Source: Rothia mucilaginosa (GTDB lineage: Bacteria > Actinomycetota > Actinomycetes > Actinomycetales > Micrococcaceae). From it: a stretch of DNA of 64,000 nucleotides. The notes under the pieces are model-generated. The model searched no databases and was not told the origin of the DNA. It saw only the letters and a program-made list of their open reading frames with translations. Both the position numbers and the translations under genes were made by a program. The DNA is taken from the NCBI RefSeq assembly GCF_019334805.1, contig NZ_CP079822.1, positions 1,736,001-1,800,000 of the forward strand. Direction: 5' to 3'. Positions within the stretch are counted from its first letter, which is position 1. Each line of letters opens with the position of its first letter. This document shows positions 35,402 to 43,420 of this stretch, one piece after another.

Positions 35402-36703
35402 ATGGATACAACATCACTCGTACCTTCATTTGCAGAAGATACTGAGAAATTCCTTATGACTGGGTCTGGATACCTCCGGAACACAACAACTTTCGCAGAT
35501 AACATGAAGCGCCCGGTTCATAGGTGGTTCCGATATAGCGCTGGTTACTCAGCAGATTGGGCCGGTAGCTTGATGCGGCATTGGGGCGTGCAAACGGTAC
35601 TTGATCCTTTTGGCGGCTCTGGAACGACTTTGCTCGCTGCGCAAGAACAGAAAATAGAATCTGTGGCTACAGAAGCTCATCCAATGGTCGCGCGTATCGC
35701 AAGTGCCAAGCTTTTATGGACCGAAAACCCAGATGAGCTACGCGAACGTGTAGATGAGGTATTGGCGGCAGCTAAAATAGATCGTCCAGTTCAGGTACCT
35801 ACAGCACCTCTTATTGCTAAGTGTTTCCCTGACTCAGAGTCATTGCATACGCTTTTGAGGATTCGCGATGAGGTATTGAAACAACAGAATACAGATGGAA
35901 TCGCTGAGCTATTGTGGCTTGCGTTCGTCTCGATTATTCGTGCATGCTCCCCGGCAGGTACTGCTCAATGGCAGTATGTATTGCCGAATAAAACCAAAAG
36001 TCGCGTAGCTGAACCGCTAAGTGCTTTCGCGTCTGCTGGTGATCTTTTCGCATCAGATATGGAAAAACGACAATTTTTGCTTGGGGATAACCCTGCAACG
36101 GCTACCATACTTCATTCTGACGCAAGGAGTCTGGCAGGCGTTGAGGATAATTGGGCGGAAGCGGTAATTACGTCACCCCCTTACGCCAATAATTATGATT
36201 ATGCTGACACTCTTCGCCTGGAGCAGATTTTGCTTGGAGAAATTGAAGGGTGGAAAGACTTACGAGAACTACGAACTGTTTTGTTGCGATCCGCTACACA
36301 AAATATGGGGCGCTGGAACGCGGACGAGGCCCTTGAATCTCCTCTGATGAGTCCTATCATGAATGAATTTATGCCTGTGTATGATGATCTTACACAAGCT
36401 CGTAAAGAACGTGCAGGTCATAAAGCATATAACACAATGCTGGCTGGCTATTTTTATGATAATGCAAAGGTATTTCACTCGTTGCGTCGTGCGACTAAGA
36501 CAGGAGCAAAAGTGTGCTACGTAGTGGGAGATTCAGCTCCATATGGTGTTCATGCTCCAGTAGAAAAGTGGCTTGGTGAGCTTGCTGTGGCAGCAGGGTT
36601 TAACTCCTGGTCATTTACTAAAGTTCGAGATCGTAACACTAAATGGAAAAACCGTAAGCATAATCATCCTCTGCATGAGGGATATCTATGGATTGAGGGA
36701 TAA
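35402..36703 (+). CDS. DNA (N4-cytosine or N6-adenine) methyltransferase
   Basis: A 433-residue amino-methyltransferase. Motif I is DPFGGSGTT (68-76) and motif IV is TSPPYANNYDY (TSPPY at 257-261). The order I then IV with about 180 residues between them fits alpha- or gamma-class enzymes, with the target-recognition part probably in the gap. TSPPY favours N4-cytosine methylation. The gene is AT-rich and its codon use differs from ychF. It starts 38 bases after ychF and ends one base before the nuclease gene, so all three could share one transcript. Confidence 0.87.
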   Translation: MDTTSLVPSFAEDTEKFLMTGSGYLRNTTTFADNMKRPVHRWFRYSAGYSADWAGSLMRHWGVQTVLDPFGGSGTTLLAAQEQKIESVATEAHPMVARIASAKLLWTENPDELRERVDEVLAAAKIDRPVQVPTAPLIAKCFPDSESLHTLLRIRDEVLKQQNTDGIAELLWLAFVSIIRACSPAGTAQWQYVLPNKTKSRVAEPLSAFASAGDLFASDMEKRQFLLGDNPATATILHSDARSLAGVEDNWAEAVITSPPYANNYDYADTLRLEQILLGEIEGWKDLRELRTVLLRSATQNMGRWNADEALESPLMSPIMNEFMPVYDDLTQARKERAGHKAYNTMLAGYFYDNAKVFHSLRRATKTGAKVCYVVGDSAPYGVHAPVEKWLGELAVAAGFNSWSFTKVRDRNTKWKNRKHNHPLHEGYLWIEG

Positions 36704-36704
36704 T

Positions 36705-37580
36705 ATGGCTACATCACCTTCACATGCGTTGGGGCAAATTGCTGGCTATATGATGGAACAAGCTTTTTACGATATGCTTCTTCCTATTGCTTATGAATTT
36801 GACCTATATGTTGACCGCCAAGGTCCTAGACCTGCGCGAGGACAAAAGAAGAAAGTTACATGGGTCGATGTGCACCAAAATAAACATGACCTAGACTTCG
36901 TTTTGGAACGTGGAGGTACACAGGAGATTATTGGCACTCCTGTTGCCTTTATCGAAAGTGCTTGGAGGCGCTACACAAAGCATTCAGTTAATAAGGCTGG
37001 TGAAATTGCTAATGCGCTTATCCCGCTGAGGAGAACTTATCATTTTGCTAATCCTTTTCTTGGTGCTTTAGTGGCAGGTGAATGGACTCAAGGTGGTATT
37101 AGCCAGATGGAGTCTCAGGGAATTGATGTTTTGCACTTTCCAATGGAACTGTTAGTCGACTCATTTCGGGTCGAAAATATAGACTTTTGGTTTGATGAGA
37201 AGACATCTGCGGACCATATGGCGGCTCAAGTTAAGCGTTGGGCGTCGATTGGGGATGCGGGGCAACAAAATGTTATTTTGTCCCTTCGTGAGAATGCTGA
37301 AAATCAATTTAGTAATTTTGCTGGACGATTGCGAGAGCATCTATCCCGTAAAATTGACAGCATATTTATTCTTCCCCTGTATGGCGTAAATTATGTTGCT
37401 CAGAATCTTGATGAAGCTCTTGGATTTCTCGCAAGAATGAAAAACTCTAAAGGGATGTCTGATGATCTTAAATTTACGCGGGTCGAGATTCAGATTAGAT
37501 ATTCTAACTCAACTAACATAAATGCATCATTCACTTCGTACATGGAGGCGATTGCCTGGTTGCGACAAAATTATATGTAA
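36705..37580 (+). CDS. putative type II restriction endonuclease
   Basis: A 291-residue protein starting one base after the methyltransferase stop. A PD-(D/E)xK-like core is suggested by HDLDFVLERGG followed by PVAFIESAWRRYTKHSVNKA, in which the usual ExK appears as E-S-A with basic residues after it. The assignment rests mainly on the partner methyltransferase and on this motif, so the nuclease call is inferred. A less likely alternative is a non-nuclease partner protein. The base composition is AT-rich like that of its neighbour. Confidence 0.7.
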   Translation: MATSPSHALGQIAGYMMEQAFYDMLLPIAYEFDLYVDRQGPRPARGQKKKVTWVDVHQNKHDLDFVLERGGTQEIIGTPVAFIESAWRRYTKHSVNKAGEIANALIPLRRTYHFANPFLGALVAGEWTQGGISQMESQGIDVLHFPMELLVDSFRVENIDFWFDEKTSADHMAAQVKRWASIGDAGQQNVILSLRENAENQFSNFAGRLREHLSRKIDSIFILPLYGVNYVAQNLDEALGFLARMKNSKGMSDDLKFTRVEIQIRYSNSTNINASFTSYMEAIAWLRQNYM

Positions 37581-37666
37581 TAGTAAATGTGGTTTAGATA
37601 GTTTCTGGCGTTAGTCTTGTAAAAAAATACCTTTACTGTAGTTGATATGAAGCGAAGGAAAAATCC

Positions 37667-37869
37667 AGGGTGATACTGCGCCGCAGGCTGCCGGCGTGAT
37701 TCACTCTGATTTTGAGCGTGGCTTCATTAAGGCTGAGGTTGTGTCTTTCAAGGATCTGGATGAGGCTGGCTCCATGGCGGAGGCGAAGGCTCGCGGTAAG
37801 GTCCGTATGGAGGGCAAGGACTACATTATGCAGGACGGCGACGTGGTGGAGTTCCGCTTCAACGTCTAA
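37667..37869 (+). repeat. ychF 3'-end repeat, copy 2
   Basis: A 203-base copy of the ychF end including the stop codon, with four synonymous differences from copy 1. It has no start codon or promoter and cannot make protein. A T-tailed hairpin follows at 37895. It separates the restriction-modification module from the unknown membrane protein module. Confidence 0.92.
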
Positions 37870-37894
37870 TCTGACGGGTCGATAGGACTTTGAG

Positions 37895-37946
37895 AATCCG
37901 GTGACGGAGGGATGACGAAATTCATCTCACTGTCACCGGATTTTTT
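37895..37946 (+). terminator. terminator after ychF repeat copy 2
   Basis: AATCCGGTGAC (37895-37905) pairs with GTCACCGGATT (37932-37942), followed by TTTT. Its sequence is unlike the terminator after copy 3 (39363), which fits an origin from a different ychF locus. Confidence 0.8.
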
Positions 37947-38138
37947 GTACCCTTAATGCGTAATGTAAGCCGCTATATCAAAAAGAGATTGTAAAAATTA
38001 TCGTCAATACATTACTACAACTCGTCGTGCGGGGGAATATCTCACACCTCCGCCGGCAGAAGTAACTGAGGAAACGCAGAATATTGCTGATGCATGATGA
38101 CTTGGTTGAGCTCGGCTTCAGTGTTTAGGAGGCAAGAA

Positions 38139-39317
38139 ATGATAATCGACTGGTGGAATTCTCTTTCAGCTAAATTGGCGTGGGACGACCCGATGTTTCT
38201 CGTGGGCTTAGCGGCCCTCATAATCCCTGTTGTGTTATGGGCGCTAGGATTACGGCAATCAAAACGTGACAGCAAGTCGCAAGCCAAACAAGCAAGACGT
38301 GACAGTGAGTTGCAAGCCAAATTCCTCGAGAGTCAAACGTTAGTTTCTCAACGCCAGCGACGCGATGAGCTACCGGGGATTATTAATCGAGCCACAGAAC
38401 CCCCGCATCTGGTGACGTTATGGGAGGAAGTTAGTGGGTATAAGAAAGAGGACCGGGAATTCCTTCTCACTCTTCTTCGCGACAATCCTGCTCTTCCGCT
38501 TCCTGGATCGTCCGACGGCGTGAAGGTGCAAGATAACCTAACTGATGCTGTTGTGAGCCATTATGTTGACGGGTTCGAGCGCCGTTATGCAGAAAGTGAC
38601 GGACACCAACCCTATCCCGGATTGCTCGAATTTATTAAGGAAGCAATAAGACAGGGAGCAACGATTGAGGACTCGCGTATCGTCGCGCTTGTTACGGGAC
38701 CGACGGCAGAAAAGCAACGTCCAGGTCACTCCTTCTACCGGGATCTGGTTAATCTCCATCCCCCTGTAGCAAGCGGTCTTCTTGAAGCGGTTGAGAGGAT
38801 TGATTCCCAGGCTCCTGGAGGTCTTAAACTGAATGTTCTGACAGGTACCCTCCTGGCAGTCAGAGATTTGGAACCGCGGTGCCAAGACGGGAGGTTATTT
38901 GAGGAAGAGGTAAGGGCGCTGAAATATGGAATTGCTACAGCTCTTGCTTCTCTGCTACGTCAAGGTGCCCTATGCTCGTTTGATGAGTGGGAACTTGAAG
39001 GAGCGACTGAGCGCGTGACTGCTACAGCCGCCTGGCTCATCAGAGCGGTTGGATGGGTTGCCGATGTCGATGACCTTCAATCGAAGTGGATGATTGAGAA
39101 TCTAGCTTCCGCAATTGAATCGGATTGCATAAGGGACTGGGGAATTGATGACGCCGATGTCCGCCAGGGATTCGAGTGGATCAGTGAAAAGTGCCCCAAA
39201 TTGTGGGAAACCTATGGGGAAGGGCTGGAAAAGGCAGCCACGGAAATTGGACCCTGGAATGGGGCCTCTCCTCGTAGGTTATCGCTTACCACCCTGAAAC
39301 GTCGAGTTACACCGTGA
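38139..39317 (+). CDS. unknown membrane-anchored coiled-coil protein
   Basis: A 392-residue protein I do not recognise. A single membrane segment lies near 20-37 (FLVGLAALIIPVVLWALGL). A highly charged helix follows (about 38-80, RQSKRDSKSQAKQARRDSEL), then a large alpha-helical cytoplasmic domain rich in acidic and Trp residues. ATG 38139 has a perfect AGGAGG six bases ahead. Its TGA stop (39315-39317) is completed by the first two bases of ychF repeat copy 3, so its C-terminus may have been cut by the junction. The neighbourhood is defence-like, which makes it a candidate effector. No catalytic motif is visible. Confidence 0.6.
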   Translation: MIIDWWNSLSAKLAWDDPMFLVGLAALIIPVVLWALGLRQSKRDSKSQAKQARRDSELQAKFLESQTLVSQRQRRDELPGIINRATEPPHLVTLWEEVSGYKKEDREFLLTLLRDNPALPLPGSSDGVKVQDNLTDAVVSHYVDGFERRYAESDGHQPYPGLLEFIKEAIRQGATIEDSRIVALVTGPTAEKQRPGHSFYRDLVNLHPPVASGLLEAVERIDSQAPGGLKLNVLTGTLLAVRDLEPRCQDGRLFEEEVRALKYGIATALASLLRQGALCSFDEWELEGATERVTATAAWLIRAVGWVADVDDLQSKWMIENLASAIESDCIRDWGIDDADVRQGFEWISEKCPKLWETYGEGLEKAATEIGPWNGASPRRLSLTTLKRRVTP

Positions 39318-39347
39318 CGTGGTGGAGTTCCGCTTCAATGTCTAAGC
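39316..39347 (+). repeat. ychF 3'-end repeat, copy 3 (remnant)
   Basis: Thirty-two bases matching 35334-35365 with one synonymous mismatch (AAC to AAT). It includes the ychF stop codon and two bases beyond it, and is followed 16 bases later by a strong terminator. It is the likely remnant of the original chromosomal ychF end. Confidence 0.88.
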
Positions 39348-39362
39348 GATAAAAGCATAAAA

Positions 39363-39401
39363 GCGGAGCCCCGCACTGTACACACAGTGCGGGGCTCCGC
39401 C
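39363..39401. terminator. strong bidirectional terminator, probably the native ychF terminator
   Basis: A perfect 17-bp stem (39363-39379 with 39384-39400). It lies between the ychF remnant and the convergent molybdate-binding gene ending at 39462. Confidence 0.85.
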
Positions 39402-39461
39402 CTATTAACCCTCGCGCGCCGAATAATACAGCTGCCCGGGTGTAAGTCTTATCGACCGGGA

Positions 39462-39674
39462 TTAGTGGTCAGCACCAACCATAACGTTGGACGCCTTGAT
39501 GACTGCGTAAGCAGTCTCGCCAACCTTCAGGCCCAGCTCCTTGATGGACTCGTTGGTGATGGACGCAGAGATAACAACCTCGGGAGCGATCTCAATCTTA
39601 ACGATGCCGTTGGTTGCACCCTCAGTAATCTCAACAACCTTGCCAGCGAACTGGTTACGTGCAGAAAGCTTCAT
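39462..39674 (-). CDS. molybdenum-pterin-binding (Mop/TOBE) protein
   Basis: A 70-residue single TOBE/Mop domain: KLSARNQFAGKVVEITEGAT, GIVKIEIAPEVVISASIT and IKASNVMVG. Such proteins bind molybdate or tungstate and may store it or regulate uptake. ATG 39674 has GAAAGG upstream; the longer in-frame ORF lacks a site. It is transcribed alone, and the hairpin at 39363 is its terminator. Confidence 0.85.
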   Translation of the reverse strand: MKLSARNQFAGKVVEITEGATNGIVKIEIAPEVVISASITNESIKELGLKVGETAYAVIKASNVMVGADH

Positions 39675-40043
39675 GAAGCCGTGCCTTTCACTCAATAAAC
39701 GTACAAATGCTCTAGATACTTTACACGCCTTATCTTCTGCATAATGAGCAAAAACCCGAATTTTCGTAAATATTACGCACAAACCAGGCAAATTTTATTT
39801 TCGGTTTCACCCACGCCCCGCACCCACCCCAAAAGACCGGCAAAAACCAGCCCCGCACATGCGGTTCACACCCGCCAAATGGTATAGTCAGCACGAACGC
39901 GAGAACCCTCGCACCCTCCACCGTCGCACCCCTTGCCTGGCTGACGCGCGCCCACACGCCGCAGCACCACCGCATTAATACTGCAGTACCACCCGCAGTA
40001 ACAGGGGAGCGGCGGCGCATCCGCACAGATCGAAGAAGGAACC
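39675..40043. other. divergent region between mop and yjdM
   Basis: This 369-base gap holds the promoters of both genes. TATAGT at 39883-39888 is a plausible -10 for yjdM, giving a leader of about 150 bases. No repeat or small gene is seen. Confidence 0.5.
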
Positions 40044-40412
40044 ATGAGCGAAAACCTCAACGAAATCGAAGCACCCGCCTGCCCCGAATGTAACGAAAAC
40101 TACACCTACGAAATGGGTGAACTCTGGGCATGCCCCATGTGCGGCTACGAATGGGAACGTACCGCAGCAGGCGAAACCGAAGAAGCAGCAGGCTCCAAGG
40201 TTCTGGACTCCGTCGGTAACGAGCTCGTCGACGGCGACTCCGTCACCATCGTCAAGGGCCTGAAGGTCAAGGGCGGCGCAGACATCAAGGCAGGCACCAA
40301 GGTGCGCGGCATCCGCCTGCTCGAATCCCCCGTCAACGGCCACGACATTGAGGCGAAGGTCCCCGGCGCAGGCCAGATGTACCTGAAGTCCTCCGTCGTT
40401 AAGAAGGCATAA
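40044..40412 (+). CDS. yjdM: YjdM/PhnA-family protein
   Basis: A 122-residue protein with an N-terminal zinc ribbon (C13-x2-C16 and C30-x2-C33 in CPECNENY and ACPMCGYEW) followed by a compact SH3-like domain (DSVTIVKGLKVKGG; GTKVRGIRLLE). Members were named after phosphonate genes, but their function is not settled. ATG 40044 has GAAGGAACC ahead. It is monocistronic. Confidence 0.87.
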   Translation: MSENLNEIEAPACPECNENYTYEMGELWACPMCGYEWERTAAGETEEAAGSKVLDSVGNELVDGDSVTIVKGLKVKGGADIKAGTKVRGIRLLESPVNGHDIEAKVPGAGQMYLKSSVVKKA

Positions 40413-40463
40413 CCCAAGGCGATATAAGCCAAGAAGTATAAAACGCCTCCTGTGAGGCGCAGA

Positions 40464-40512
40464 AAAGGCGGCATCTCCCGCACTAGCTCACGCTAGGGGA
40501 GGTGCCGCCTTT
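40464..40512. terminator. bidirectional terminator yjdM / GlsB-like
   Basis: The stem AAAGGCGGCATCTCCC (40464-40479) pairs with 40497-40512 with few mismatches and is A-flanked and T-flanked. It lies between convergent genes. Confidence 0.75.
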
Positions 40513-40567
40513 GTGTATGAGGGGCTCATCTGAGAAAAGCTCAGCGCGCCCTCAATAGGACGGATTG

Positions 40568-40825
40568 TTACTTCCTGCCGGTCATGCCCAGGTACAGGGA
40601 GATGGTCAGCATCGCCGCGAAGACCGAAAGAATCCCACGCATCCAGTCGATACCGTCGGTTACGGCAACGCCCAGCTGAGCGGCCGCCCAGTTGCCGATA
40701 GCCGCACCGATAGCGCCGCAGACAATGGTCCAAAGAAGCGAAATGTTCTGGCGGCCTCGCATGAAGAAACGTGCAATCGCGCCAATAATTGCGCCGGTGA
40801 TAATGGTGCCAATAAGAGTGCCCAT
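40568..40825 (-). CDS. GlsB/YeaQ/YmgE-family stress membrane protein
   Basis: An 85-residue, three-segment membrane protein. The family pattern is visible as TIITGAIIGAIARFFMRGRQ and VCGAIGAAIGNWAA. Family members are often called transglycosylase-associated and respond to general stress; their activity is unknown. ATG 40825 has GGAGAG five bases ahead and is preferred to the upstream in-frame TTG at 40837. Confidence 0.85.
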   Translation of the reverse strand: MGTLIGTIITGAIIGAIARFFMRGRQNISLLWTIVCGAIGAAIGNWAAAQLGVAVTDGIDWMRGILSVFAAMLTISLYLGMTGRK

Positions 40826-40930
40826 TGTTCTCTCCAAAGGTTGTACACCTGCCGCTGTGACAGGTGGCGTGTTATTTCCAGTGTAGGCAATGCTGGTTAC
40901 GGAAAGCTTAATAACGGGTATGTTAAGGTA

Positions 40931-40974
40931 AACGGCACCTCAATGTTTTACGTGTAAAACACTGAGGTGCCGTT
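40931..40974. terminator. long hairpin downstream of the DoxX gene
   Basis: AACGGCACCTCA (40931-40942) pairs with TGAGGTGCCGTT (40963-40974), with a further GTTTTAC/GTAAAAC inner stem. It lies 18 bases after the minus-strand DoxX stop. Confidence 0.7.
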
Positions 40975-40991
40975 CCTAATGAACGAAGCGA

Positions 40992-41384
40992 CTACTTCGA
41001 CTTACGCCAAATCTTCAGAGCGCTACAAATCATCGGCAGCTGCAGGGGCAGGCGACCGTACGCAATAGCCTTACGCTGAGTGGACTGGTTACGCGCATCC
41101 AGAGCCATCTGAATGTTCGCGGGGAACACCGCAACAAACAGCAGAGCAGCAAGCAGGCCACCGGCGCGGCGGGTCTTATCATTAGCCAGCAGGGCAGCGG
41201 TGCCCAGCTCAGCTACACCCGAACCGTGAGTGTACGCGTGGGCAGGACCCGGCAGGTACTTCGGCACAATCGAGTCGAAGGGGTCCGGGATGATGAAGTG
41301 CAGCGCACCCATCACTGCGAGGGCGCGGGCCATGCGAGTAGCCGAGCGCTCAGCGCTGTACTCTTTCTTCTTAAAAATACTCAT
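40992..41384 (-). CDS. DoxX-family membrane protein
   Basis: A 130-residue protein with the DoxX pattern: AVMGALHFIIPDPFD near the N-terminus, then GSGVAELGTAALLA and GLLAALLFVAVFPANI. It has three or four membrane segments. Family members accompany thiosulfate or thiol-quinone redox systems, but most are uncharacterised. It is transcribed alone away from the small ORF at 41627. Confidence 0.8.
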   Translation of the reverse strand: MSIFKKKEYSAERSATRMARALAVMGALHFIIPDPFDSIVPKYLPGPAHAYTHGSGVAELGTAALLANDKTRRAGGLLAALLFVAVFPANIQMALDARNQSTQRKAIAYGRLPLQLPMICSALKIWRKSK

Positions 41385-41523
41385 GCTCCCATTATGCGCC
41401 CGTCAGAGGCGTATTCCTCGGCTCAATGGTGCGCTAACCGTCGCGTGTTTGACTGTCTAGAATGCGGACTCAGCACGCCAAACGGAAATACGTTGTTCAA
41501 AAGCAGGTAAGATAGGGAACAAC

Positions 41524-41620
41524 GGCACCACGTGCGGATGACGCCCCGCCTGCCCTCACCTTTAGGTGAGTCGCCAGACGGAGTAAAACGCCGGGTGCCT
41601 ACCGGAACAATCAAAGGAGT
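41524..41620 (+). promoter_or_regulatory. possible structured leader upstream of the 23-aa gene
   Basis: GGCACC near 41524 can pair with GGTGCC near 41594, enclosing a hairpin CTCACC-TTTA-GGTGAG (41557-41572) and other GC-rich stems. It precedes the ribosome site of a very short gene. The structure is judged by eye and no known riboswitch class was matched. Confidence 0.3.
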
Positions 41621-41626
41621 TATACC

Positions 41627-41698
41627 GTGAAGAAGATTCTGTGCATCGCTATCCTGGCAGGCGCCGCATACTTCGGTTACAAGAAGTTCGTTGCCTAA
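41627..41698 (+). CDS. 23-residue membrane microprotein
   Basis: GTG 41627 with AAAGGAG seven bases ahead opens a 23-residue ORF (start MKKILCIAILAGAAYFGYKK-like, then FVA). It is a short hydrophobic helix with Lys at both ends. Size and charge pattern resemble actinobacterial DLW-39-type tiny proteins, but the acidic C-terminal tail of that family is missing. A strong terminator follows at 41740. A real small membrane peptide is likely; a leader peptide is the alternative. Confidence 0.6.
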   Translation: MKKILCIAILAGAAYFGYKKFVA

Positions 41699-41739
41699 AC
41701 AGTTAGCCTTCGGGCACTCTACATATCCTTAAGCAACGA

Positions 41740-41787
41740 AAAACCCGCTGTCTCACATATGTCACCATATGCGAGACGGCGGGTTTT
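41740..41787. terminator. bidirectional terminator
   Basis: AAAACCCGC-TGTCTC (41740-41754) pairs with GAGACGGCGGGTTTT (41773-41787). It lies between the convergent 23-aa gene and the LppP/LprE-type gene. Confidence 0.85.
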
Positions 41788-41867
41788 CGTATGCCCAACA
41801 TCTTGGGTCTCAAACACGTAGATTCGCAGGTTGCGAGCCTATGAGACGGGCTGCCTAGTAGCTCAGC

Positions 41868-42644
41868 CTAGTAGCTCGGCGGAACCTCACCGGTCATCAC
41901 AACCTTGTTCTGCGAAGAGCTCCAGGTGAACTCAGCGGTCGCGCGACCGCTTGCATTGTGCACCTTCTCATCTTCCTTCATGTAACGGTAGGTCACACGA
42001 ATCGAGCTGTCTGAGGTGCGGGTGATCACCGGGGAGAACGAGTACGGCTCATAGGTTGCGGTACCAATGAACTTGCCGCGGTGGAACAGCAGAATGTGGT
42101 GCACCATCGCCGCGGTGCAGCACGAAGACGGGGAAGAACCTGGAACCGCGTCAATCCACGACAGCTCAGCACAGGGATCGTAACCTTCGTAGCTTGCCGA
42201 AACGTTCGTCCACTGATCCCAATTTTTCTTATTCTTCAAATCGCGCAGAGCCTTAGACACCACGGTCGATGCAGAATCAGAGGCGCAGGTGGAGTCCTTC
42301 TTCGACTCAGACTTAGCTTCAGACTTGGAATCCGACTTCGACTCGGATGCCGTCGGCTCAGCATGAACCGTAATCGTCACCACCGACGGCACCGGAGCAG
42401 GCGACGAAGCACTCGGGGAAGCGCTCGCGGATGCACTCGGGCTCGCCGACGGGGTCGGGAACAGCGCCTGAGTGGAGGTCGCGCTCGCGGATGCAGAAGC
42501 GCTGCTAGAAGAAGACACTACGGTACCCGAAACAGCAGAATCAGTGCTTGCCGAGCAGGAAGTGACAACAAGAGCTAGAGCGGCGCCCAATGCGGGTAGA
42601 GCCAAAGAGATGCGGTCGGTAAAGCGGCGGCGAGTAGAAGACAT
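41868..42644 (-). CDS. LppP/LprE-family lipoprotein
   Basis: A 258-residue lipoprotein. The signal peptide ends at lipobox VTSC (Cys30). Ser/Ala/Pro-rich and charged SESKSDSKSEAK-type linkers follow (about 35-120). The conserved C-terminal domain contains YDPCAELSWIDA, HHILLFHRGKFIGTATYEP and IRVTYRYMKEDE, which resembles LppP/LprE. Its role is unknown, although LprE-type proteins in mycobacteria are surface-associated. ATG 42644 has CAGGAG ahead. Confidence 0.8.
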   Translation of the reverse strand: MSSTRRRFTDRISLALPALGAALALVVTSCSASTDSAVSGTVVSSSSSASASASATSTQALFPTPSASPSASASASPSASSPAPVPSVVTITVHAEPTASESKSDSKSEAKSESKKDSTCASDSASTVVSKALRDLKNKKNWDQWTNVSASYEGYDPCAELSWIDAVPGSSPSSCCTAAMVHHILLFHRGKFIGTATYEPYSFSPVITRTSDSSIRVTYRYMKEDEKVHNASGRATAEFTWSSSQNKVVMTGEVPPSY

Positions 42645-42884
42645 GAATACTCCTGAAATGCGCGGCAGCGCGCATTGGTACTGGTCAAGAAGCGAATAGT
42701 GAACTCGTCCAGTATAGGGAAAAAGAGGCGGGCACGCGGTGCGCACGGTCAGTGCCGTTCGTTACCGTAGAGTCACAGGCCGGGATTATCGCTAGACAGC
42801 GGCTACAGCAGAGCCAGGGGAGGCGAATCGGCATAGCAGAAAATCAGCTATGCGGAAACTCTGCCCGCTAGTGCCTGTGTCCCC

Positions 42885-42913
42885 TTGCACACCCGCCGCA
42901 TCCAAGGGACAAT
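42885..42913 (+). promoter_or_regulatory. promoter of tpx, leaderless-type
   Basis: TTGCAC (42885-42890), a 17-base spacer and GACAAT (42908-42913). The expected transcription start is at or next to ATG 42920, so the message may begin at the start codon. Confidence 0.5.
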
Positions 42914-42919
42914 GAAAGC

Positions 42920-43420
42920 ATGGCTGAAGTAACTCTACAGAACGAACTCGTAATCCACACCAACGGCGACCTGCCCGCAGTCGGCGCAAAGCTGCCCGAA
43001 TTCTCGGTTCTCGCGGCTGATCTCTCCGAGATTTCCTCCGCAGATTTCGCAGGTAAGAACCTGGTGCTGAACATCTTCCCCTCCGTCGACACCAGTGTTT
43101 GCGCAACCAGCGTCCGCACTTTCAACAAGCAGGCTGCAGGCCTGGAGAACACCGTCGTGCTGTGCGTCTCCAACGACCTGCCCTTCGCAATCGGCCGCTT
43201 CTGCGCAGCCGAGGGCATTGAAAACGTCGTCACCTCCTCCGCTTTCCGCTCCTCCTTCGGTGAGGACTTCGGCGTGAAGCTGATTGACGGCCCCCTGGCG
43301 GGTCTGCTGGCACGCTCTGTGGTCGTCGTGAACCCCGCCGGTGAGGTTGTCTACACCGAGCTGGTCCCCGAAACCACCAACGAGCCCAACTACGAAGCAG
43401 CCCTGGCAGCTATCAAGTAA
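42920..43420 (+). CDS. tpx: thiol peroxidase
   Basis: A 166-residue atypical 2-Cys peroxiredoxin. The peroxidatic cysteine is C61 in [12 protein letters not shown] and the resolving cysteine is C95 in [10 protein letters not shown], the spacing expected for Tpx. It reduces hydrogen peroxide and lipid peroxides with thioredoxin. No Shine-Dalgarno site is present, in keeping with the promoter just upstream. It shares a terminator with azlC. Confidence 0.92.
   Translation: MAEVTLQNELVIHTNGDLPAVGAKLPEFSVLAADLSEISSADFAGKNLVLNIFPSVDTSVCATSVRTFNKQAAGLENTVVLCVSNDLPFAIGRFCAAEGIENVVTSSAFRSSFGEDFGVKLIDGPLAGLLARSVVVVNPAGEVVYTELVPETTNEPNYEAALAAIK

Larger units (their letters stand above)
37581..38138. 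other. junction region between the two cargo modules
   Basis: This 558-base gap contains an AT-rich tail of the restriction module (37581-37666), ychF repeat copy 2, its terminator, and about 190 bases of AT-rich sequence ahead of the unknown gene. No recombinase or small gene is seen. Confidence 0.6.
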
